A DNA stretch of 64,000 nt, from positions 550,719 through 614,718 of the forward strand of contig NZ_FNUM01000002.1 in assembly GCF_900107995.1 (NCBI RefSeq), read 5' to 3'. The position numbers and the translations under genes were made by a program. The DNA comes from Alcanivorax sp. DSM 26293 (lineage in GTDB: Bacteria; Pseudomonadota; Gammaproteobacteria; Pseudomonadales; Alcanivoracaceae). This document shows, piece after piece, positions 59,682 to 64,000 of this stretch (its first letter is position 1; each line of letters begins with the position of its first letter). The notes under the pieces were generated by a model. It ran no database searches. It was given only the letters and a program-made list of their open reading frames with translations, and was not told where the DNA came from.

Positions 59682-60476
59682 TTACAGGCTTTCCCCACGA
59701 CTCATAGCCCGACTCAATGAGCGTGCCGTTAGCGTGTCCCCGGAAAGCCCCTTGCCCGCCACAGGGGCATTCATACGCTCAAAACGCACAGACTCTCCAT
59801 CGGCATTGCGAAAATCCACCACAGCAGGCACGTTCTGTTTCCCCTGGTCAAACCTGACCGTGACCGACTTACCCCCCAACCCATACTTCAGCCACTCGCC
59901 ATCCCAACTATTGGTGAAAGTGCCAGCACGTTCTGTTTTTTCCCGGCATGGGGGGCGCATCTCTTCCGGTTGCATCCCCACGAAGCCAGACCAGTTTTCA
60001 CAGTATGTTCTGCTCAGGCTATAGCTGCCATTAAGCTGCCAGTATTGTTCTTTCATACCCACAAAAGGCGCAACCGACCGACCATGCACCAGATCAGAGG
60101 CCGCTGACATAATGGAACAGACCGTACTGAAATGGATCGCATTGGCACCGATGCGATGCATTCGACCATAAGAGCGGTTATAAACGGCATAGTCCGCATC
60201 GCCCATGGCGATCAACCCATTATCATTGATCACACAGGCACTGGTACTAATGCCTTCAGGCAGAGAATCAAAAACCACTTCTACGGACGTCAAGGACTTC
60301 GATCCTTCATCGCCTCTCACCTGGATATGTCCATAAGCTCTGGACGCCGATTCCGCATCAATCGACGGAGCCATCGCACAAGCGGTCAACACTGCACTCA
60401 AGCCCAATAACAACACTTTCACAGCCATGACCGAGCCGTCTATGGCCGATGACAACCCAATACGATACGTTTTCAT
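59682..60476 (-). CDS. hypothetical lipoprotein
   Basis: This 264-aa protein has a membrane segment ending in the lipobox LTAC (VLLLGLSAVLTAC, residues 21-33) and no family I recognise. Notable segments are GISTSACVINDNGLIAMGD, RTYCENWSGFVGMQPEEMRPPCREK and YGLGGKSVTVRFDQGK. The ATG at 60476 has AAAGGGG ideally placed and gives a 20-residue n-region. M17 (60428) would give a shorter, more usual signal but has no Shine-Dalgarno. It is monocistronic. Confidence 0.65.
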   Translation of the reverse strand: MKTYRIGLSSAIDGSVMAVKVLLLGLSAVLTACAMAPSIDAESASRAYGHIQVRGDEGSKSLTSVEVVFDSLPEGISTSACVINDNGLIAMGDADYAVYNRSYGRMHRIGANAIHFSTVCSIMSAASDLVHGRSVAPFVGMKEQYWQLNGSYSLSRTYCENWSGFVGMQPEEMRPPCREKTERAGTFTNSWDGEWLKYGLGGKSVTVRFDQGKQNVPAVVDFRNADGESVRFERMNAPVAGKGLSGDTLTARSLSRAMSRGESL

Positions 60477-60833
60477 TCCCTACCCCTTTGATACATTCGA
60501 AAAATCCCTCATCAACAAGCATAGCCAGCTAGGCAAACCGCTTCGTTATCTTTGGTGAGAAATCTGTAACCATAAATGCATGCCGCCGCTGCACCCCGGC
60601 CGCCGTAAAGGGCTCCCGGAAAATAACCTGAATATGACAGGCTCTTAATCCTCTTTCGCAGCGGTTTTGCCAGTAATCACGCCCTGGCCAAATCACTCAC
60701 GTCGTCGCCAGTCCCCGTTGAGCGCTCCGCCCGTCCTCAACGCCGTATCAGAAGAAACCTTGCTTCAGATCAAATGCCAGCGACCACGCGGGCATACAGT
60801 GAAGGGAAGCCCCCGTGAATGCAGGAGAGTTCC
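60477..60833. other. intergenic region, no feature recognised
   Basis: These 357 bp lie between the divergent lipoprotein and SDR genes and contain both promoters by position. I see no hairpin, repeat or credible ORF; the in-frame reading from 60667 runs into the SDR gene in another frame and is not supported. Confidence 0.3.
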
Positions 60834-61592
60834 ATGTTCTGTGAATCTGCGGTTGCACTGGTAACCGGGTCGGCAACCGGCATCGGCTACGCCATCGCTG
60901 AAGGCTTTGCCCGCTCGGGTTGCAACCTGATACTCACCGACAAGGATGCCCGCCGTGGCGAAGAAGCCGCCGAGGCGCTGCGCGAAGCCACCGGACGGGA
61001 CATATTGTTTGTCAGTGCCGACGTGAGCGACCCGCAGGACGTGAACGAGTTACACCGGCGCGGTTTTGCCCACTTTGGCCGACTGGACGCGGCTTGCAAC
61101 AACGCCGGTATCGAGGGGGCAATGGCTCCCACCGCGGAGTGCCAACTGGACAACTTCGACACCACCCTTGCCACCAACCTGCGCGGGGTCTTTCTGTGCA
61201 TGAAAACCCAACTGGGCTTGATGGCAAAACAAGGCCATGGGGCCATTGTGAACATGGCCTCCGTTGCCGGCCTGGTGGGGTTTGCGGGGTTACCCGCTTA
61301 CTGCGCGTCTAAAGGCGGTGTGGTGCAGCTCACTCGAACCGCTGCCCTGGAATACGCAGAGCAGAACATCCGCGTCAATGCGGTCTGCCCCGGCGCCATA
61401 AAAACAGAAATGATTGACCGGATTACCGGCAAGGAACCGGAAACCGAAAGCCAGTTTGCCGGCCTGCACCCCATGAACCGCATGGGCACCCCCGAGGAAG
61501 TGGCCAATGCCGTGATCTGGCTGGCCTCGCCACTGGCAAGCTTCGTGACCGGGCAAGCCCTGGCCGTGGATGGCGGAATGACCGCTCGCTGA
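60834..61592 (+). CDS. short-chain dehydrogenase/reductase (FabG-like)
   Basis: This 252-aa classical SDR has ALVTGSATGIGYAIAEGFARSG (NAD(P) site), ACNNAGIEG, NMASVAGLVGFAGLPAYCASKGG (Ser and YxxSK catalytic motif) and VNAVCPGAIKTEM. AGGAGAG lies 6 nt before the ATG at 60834; the ATG at 60819 is ruled out because the ribosome site lies inside it. It is close to the 2,5-dichloro-cyclohexadiene-diol/glucose dehydrogenase-like group. The substrate is unknown. A perfect 15-bp hairpin follows. Confidence 0.92.
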   Translation: MFCESAVALVTGSATGIGYAIAEGFARSGCNLILTDKDARRGEEAAEALREATGRDILFVSADVSDPQDVNELHRRGFAHFGRLDAACNNAGIEGAMAPTAECQLDNFDTTLATNLRGVFLCMKTQLGLMAKQGHGAIVNMASVAGLVGFAGLPAYCASKGGVVQLTRTAALEYAEQNIRVNAVCPGAIKTEMIDRITGKEPETESQFAGLHPMNRMGTPEEVANAVIWLASPLASFVTGQALAVDGGMTAR

Positions 61593-61602
61593 CCAGAGAG
61601 CA

Positions 61603-61640
61603 CCAGGCCCTGAACCACTGGACCGTGGTTCAGGGCCTGG
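61603..61640. terminator. perfect 15-bp hairpin between convergent genes
   Basis: CCAGGCCCTGAACCA and TGGTTCAGGGCCTGG are exact complements with an 8-nt loop. The downstream sequence is CAAAAC, so it is a long stem without a T-run. Confidence 0.65.
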
Positions 61641-61657
61641 CAAAACTTACAAACCCA

Positions 61658-62107
61658 CTACAGCCCCAGATACTCCCCGACCAGAAACGCATCCCCCTGA
61701 CCTTCCCGGCTGCCGAAATAACTCACCGGGTCATGCTCACCGTTCTCGATAGAGCCCACCTCGCAATCAATGCCATATTGCCTGGCAAGGTCATTAAACA
61801 GGGTCACCGGCGTCTTGATCTGGGCTTTCTTCTTCACCGACAGGCTGATGCCCAACCGCCAGTCCTCACAATCGTCACTGTCGCATTCATTGATCAGAGT
61901 GACGTTGTCTGCTTCGTTCTCATCCACATAGGCCTGCAGCGCCGCTTGCAGGTCAGGCAGGTTGCGCTTGAGCTTCTTTTCCTGCTTTTCATCCAGGCGA
62001 TCGGAGGCGACGAGGAGGTAGAGGAGCATATCGTGGTCCGGGTTGGGATTGTGTGGGGACTTTATCACAATGCGGGGGTATTTCTCGTTACGGGCAGAGC
62101 GTAACAA
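61658..62107 (-). CDS. hypothetical protein
   Basis: This frame is 149 aa from the first ATG, but the downstream part MLLYLLVASDRLDEKQEKKLKRNL (ATG at 62029, giving 123 aa) is the likelier start, because the segment before it is low in coding character. Acidic-rich CDSDDCEDWRLGISLSVKKK and a glycine-rich end SYFGSREGQGDAFLVGEYLGL are visible. No family recognised. It lies in the accessory-looking block with four other minus-strand genes. Confidence 0.55.
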   Translation of the reverse strand: MLRSARNEKYPRIVIKSPHNPNPDHDMLLYLLVASDRLDEKQEKKLKRNLPDLQAALQAYVDENEADNVTLINECDSDDCEDWRLGISLSVKKKAQIKTPVTLFNDLARQYGIDCEVGSIENGEHDPVSYFGSREGQGDAFLVGEYLGL

Positions 62108-62116
62108 CGATGCTAA

Positions 62117-62536
62117 TCAATCACCACCACATACCAGATACTGGACAAAAACAGATTCTCTGCCCTTGTCGTAGATCATTTTGACTCGTGGCCCCATATA
62201 AAGGACATCAGGGTCAGCAAACTGTGGAGGAGCAACACATACCAAATCCTGATTAGCCGTATCCAAACGACAGCCCTGCTTGAGAGCGAAGACCAGATCC
62301 TTCAGGCATTCAGCATCATCAACAACCTGCTCCTGGAACCCGGCTTTTCCCTCCGCTGGTCCAAAACCGATTCGGGACTCGTCGGATACAAATCTTTCAG
62401 CGGTTTCCCAGTCCCCGGCTTGCACCGCTGTCAGGAACTCGGCATATCCCCACAACATCTTGTCCCGAGCCGGGCCACCCTCAGCCAGACTCATGGGTGA
62501 AGAAAAGAACAAAATCACGAATAAAAGAAGTCGCAT
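62117..62536 (-). CDS. hypothetical exported protein
   Basis: This 139-aa protein has a signal peptide (MRLLLFVILFFSSPMSLA) and then AEGGPARDKMLWGYAEFLTAVQAGDWETAERFVS, a helical stretch, and a pair of Cys in ECLKDLVFALKQGCRLD. It resembles a DUF4440/SnoaL-like small secreted fold in outline only. The ATG at 62536 is chosen because it gives a clean signal peptide; a GTG 3 codons upstream also exists. The function is unknown. Confidence 0.6.
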   Translation of the reverse strand: MRLLLFVILFFSSPMSLAEGGPARDKMLWGYAEFLTAVQAGDWETAERFVSDESRIGFGPAEGKAGFQEQVVDDAECLKDLVFALKQGCRLDTANQDLVCVAPPQFADPDVLYMGPRVKMIYDKGRESVFVQYLVCGGD

Positions 62537-62551
62537 AAATCCCACCAGCTT

Positions 62552-62839
62552 CTACGCCGCAACCAGCTTCTTGACCTTAAGGTCTTTTCGGCGCTGCTCC
62601 GCATGCCAGAGCTCATACTGATATTGCTGGGTAAGCCAGCTTTCCGCCGAGGTATCAAAGGCAATAGACAGCCGGATCGCCATTTCCGGGCTGATACCCG
62701 CCTTTCCGTTCAGAATGGCGCTCAGGGTTTTACGGCTCACCCCAAGCCCATCGGCAGCAGCAGTCACAGACAAGCCAAGAGGCTCCAGACAGAGCTCTCT
62801 GATGATTTCACCGGGATGGGGAGGGTTGTGCATCAACAT
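62552..62839 (-). CDS. higA: HigA family antitoxin
   Basis: This 95-aa XRE-type regulator starts with [70 protein letters not shown], the canonical HigA pattern with its Pro-His-Pro-Gly start and WLNxQ-type ending. GAGG precedes the ATG. It follows the broken higB by 10 bp, in the usual toxin-first order. The antitoxin frame is intact while the toxin is not. Confidence 0.92.
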   Translation of the reverse strand: MLMHNPPHPGEIIRELCLEPLGLSVTAAADGLGVSRKTLSAILNGKAGISPEMAIRLSIAFDTSAESWLTQQYQYELWHAEQRRKDLKVKKLVAA

Positions 62840-62849
62840 GGGTACTACC

Positions 62850-63127
62850 TCAGTGATAATCCTCGTAATTCACGATCTCGGCATCGCCGTCTTCGAAACG
62901 GAACGTCACTCGCCAGTTACCACTTACCGTCACCGACCATACCCCGATACGGTTGCCCATAAGTGGATGCAGTCTGAGCCCGGCAAGTCCATGTCCCGGG
63001 CATCTGATGCGGCATGCAACCTGCCGAGAATAAGACGAAGCCTCTTGGCATGGGCCGCCTGAATACCTGCGGTATTACCAGACCGAAAGAATCGGGCCAA
63101 ACCTTTATGTCTGAAGCTTCGTATCAC
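62850..63127 (-). pseudogene. higB: frameshifted HigB family toxin
   Basis: It starts GTG at 63127 with MIRSFRHKGLARFFRSGNTAGIQAAHAKRLRLIL, the N terminus of HigB (RelE-like mRNA interferase). It reads on to DMDLPG and then leaves frame and stops at 62930. In the next frame [42 protein letters not shown] continues exactly as HigB should and ends at 62850. One base is missing around 62974-62981 (GGC-TC-AGA where GGC-CTC-AGA is expected). So this is a one-base deletion, a pseudogene unless it is a sequencing error. Confidence 0.9.
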
Positions 63128-63140
63128 CGTTAATTGTGAT
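63123..63140. promoter_or_regulatory. candidate HigA operator
   Basis: ATCAC-CGTTAATT-GTGAT is an inverted repeat with a palindromic TTAA core, overlapping the higB start codon. This is the usual place for HigA self-repression. Confidence 0.5.
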
Positions 63141-63446
63141 CTGTAACGTATCAGGTGTCCAATTGAGATATTGGAACTGGGCGATCCAGGAGGGATTGTT
63201 CATTGCCCCTGTCACACAGAAACGCCGGTCTGAGACAACGGCGAAGGCATTGCTAATAAGAGGTCTTTTGTGGGCAACCCGGGCATGGCGGGCTTTCTTA
63301 TACGCAGACTCCCTGCCAAGCCATGACTTGAAGATAGCCCCTTTACGGGCAACCAAATATCAGAAAAGAACGGGGATTAATGTAGGACATCGCCCTATTC
63401 ATGGGCTTCCCGCTGGGCAAGACCTGATCAATCCACCGTTCTGTCG
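63128..63446. other. region without a recognised gene
   Basis: These 319 bp lie between higB and the DUF1566 gene. A minus-strand frame at 63105-63356 (83 aa) exists but has no Shine-Dalgarno, overlaps the higB start and operator, and shows no recognisable domain; I see no coding support. Only the operator at 63123 is convincing. Confidence 0.3.
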
Positions 63447-63959
63447 TTATTTTTCTCGTACTAAACGAACACTTCCTTCATTAAGCTTGGAAAAACTGAA
63501 AACAAGCCCATTACCAGAATGGACATACCATGCATCACTACTTTTTTTCACATATGGAGATGACGTCCAGAACCAACTATCTTGCCCCTCCCCCGGAAAA
63601 ATCCGGGCATTAATTGCCGGCAACCAACAGCCTACTTTCTTGTAATAATCGCCAGCCCTGAGAGTCGCCAATTCATCTTTATTAGGCAATCTCCAGCCCT
63701 TACCCGAACTTTTATACTTTTCCATAGCATAATCCCATGTCATTTTTTCAGGGTGCCCGCTGCACGTAGCCCCACTCCACTCAAAGCCTTCAGGGCAACG
63801 CTTCCACACCAATCCCGTATCTTTATCAACCACCTCACTGCCGTTAATTTCAAATCGGTCATGAGGAGTCCAGGTCTCACCAAAACATTCAGCTCTAGCA
63901 AAGGTTAGGGAAGGTCTGAATAACTCGCTTTTTTCGCTTTTACGATCCTCAACAGGCAT
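63447..63959 (-). CDS. DUF1566 (Lcl C-terminal) domain protein, N terminus uncertain
   Basis: The 170-aa frame contains the DUF1566 pattern: FEINGSEVVDKDTGLVWKRCPEGFEWSGATCSG, then GKGWRLPNKDELATL, then DSWFWTSSPYVKKSSDAWYVHSGNGL and SVRLVREK at the end. Such domains are usually exported, with a signal peptide before the first Cys. Here the first residues, MPVEDRKSEKSELFRPSLTFARAECFGE, are not a signal peptide, and an in-frame TGA lies 12 bp upstream of the ATG. The N terminus may be lost or the gene disrupted. It is the last gene of the window. Confidence 0.7.
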   Translation of the reverse strand: MPVEDRKSEKSELFRPSLTFARAECFGETWTPHDRFEINGSEVVDKDTGLVWKRCPEGFEWSGATCSGHPEKMTWDYAMEKYKSSGKGWRLPNKDELATLRAGDYYKKVGCWLPAINARIFPGEGQDSWFWTSSPYVKKSSDAWYVHSGNGLVFSFSKLNEGSVRLVREK

Positions 63960-64000
63960 CTGCCATCGAATTCAGGCCACAATTCACTCTTGAGTGTCCA

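Noticed and set aside
63105..63356. Minus-strand 83-aa frame upstream of higB
   Set aside because: No Shine-Dalgarno, overlaps the higB start and operator, no recognised domain.
61600..64000. Integron cassette array
   Set aside because: Genes are small and co-oriented, but no attC core-site pairs were found between them.

Overview
The window looks like chromosomal DNA of a marine gammaproteobacterium, most likely of the Alcanivorax/Alcanivoracaceae type. This is inferred from gene content and family resemblance, not from a search. Supporting content is a two-gene beta-oxidation operon, a DUF3336 patatin lipase, SthA, the 180-kDa-type NAD glutamate dehydrogenase, a purM-purN-DUF3108 block, hda, and a LexA-controlled umuDC. 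GC is moderately high, coding density is high, and most genes carry clear Shine-Dalgarno sequences. No rRNA, phage, IS transposase or CRISPR array is visible.

Layout. 0-3 kb: a stand-alone receiver protein and a ppk2 / Na-Pi symporter operon. 3-7.3 kb: a VOC protein and the beta-oxidation alpha/beta pair. 7.5-11.9 kb: a tandem glutaredoxin/GST-N protein, a 52-aa basic protein, a PilZ protein, an Smr protein, sthA and a LapA-like membrane protein. 11.9-16.4 kb: one giant exported protein that reads as two CSLREA/beta-helix proteins joined in frame. 16.5-25.7 kb: hda, DUF2066, purM, purN, two DUF3108 genes, dcd, apbC, a SIMPL lipoprotein, an AraC regulator and an orphan small protein. 25.8-34 kb: patatin, umuDC with its SOS box, tRNA-Gly(CCC), an NAD-dependent epimerase, rsmC and slt. 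34-42 kb: a spermidine-synthase-like methyltransferase, a DUF748 protein, a DUF4442 thioesterase-like protein, hydrolase-TetR, an SDR with two tandem operators, and a radical SAM protein with a LexA box. 42-57 kb: the giant gdhB, DUF2288, a PhoD-like phosphatase, two hybrid histidine kinases with overlapping 3' ends, and metG. 57-61.6 kb: class II aldolase, MpaB/DUF2236 oxygenase, a lipoprotein and an SDR. 61.6-64 kb: a more accessory-looking block with two orphan genes, higA with a frameshifted higB, and a DUF1566 gene at the edge.

The most notable non-genic signal is a family of dispersed elements of about 210-310 bp at 3095, 8291 and 47190. They have roughly 32-bp terminal inverted repeats, and the best copy carries two further nested inverted repeats. 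No copy encodes a recognisable protein. All three sit in intergenic regions just upstream of genes. A second small family of REP-like palindromes occurs at 30784 and 57998. The most notable protein signal is the double CSLREA fusion at 11882-16360, in which a GlyGly-CTERM-like sorting tail in the middle of the protein runs directly into a second signal peptide.

Functional themes are phosphate and polyphosphate handling (PPK2, Na/Pi symporter, PhoD-like enzyme), lipid turnover (beta-oxidation pair, patatin, thioesterase-like protein), SOS response (two LexA boxes), and sensing (receiver protein, two hybrid kinases, PilZ protein).
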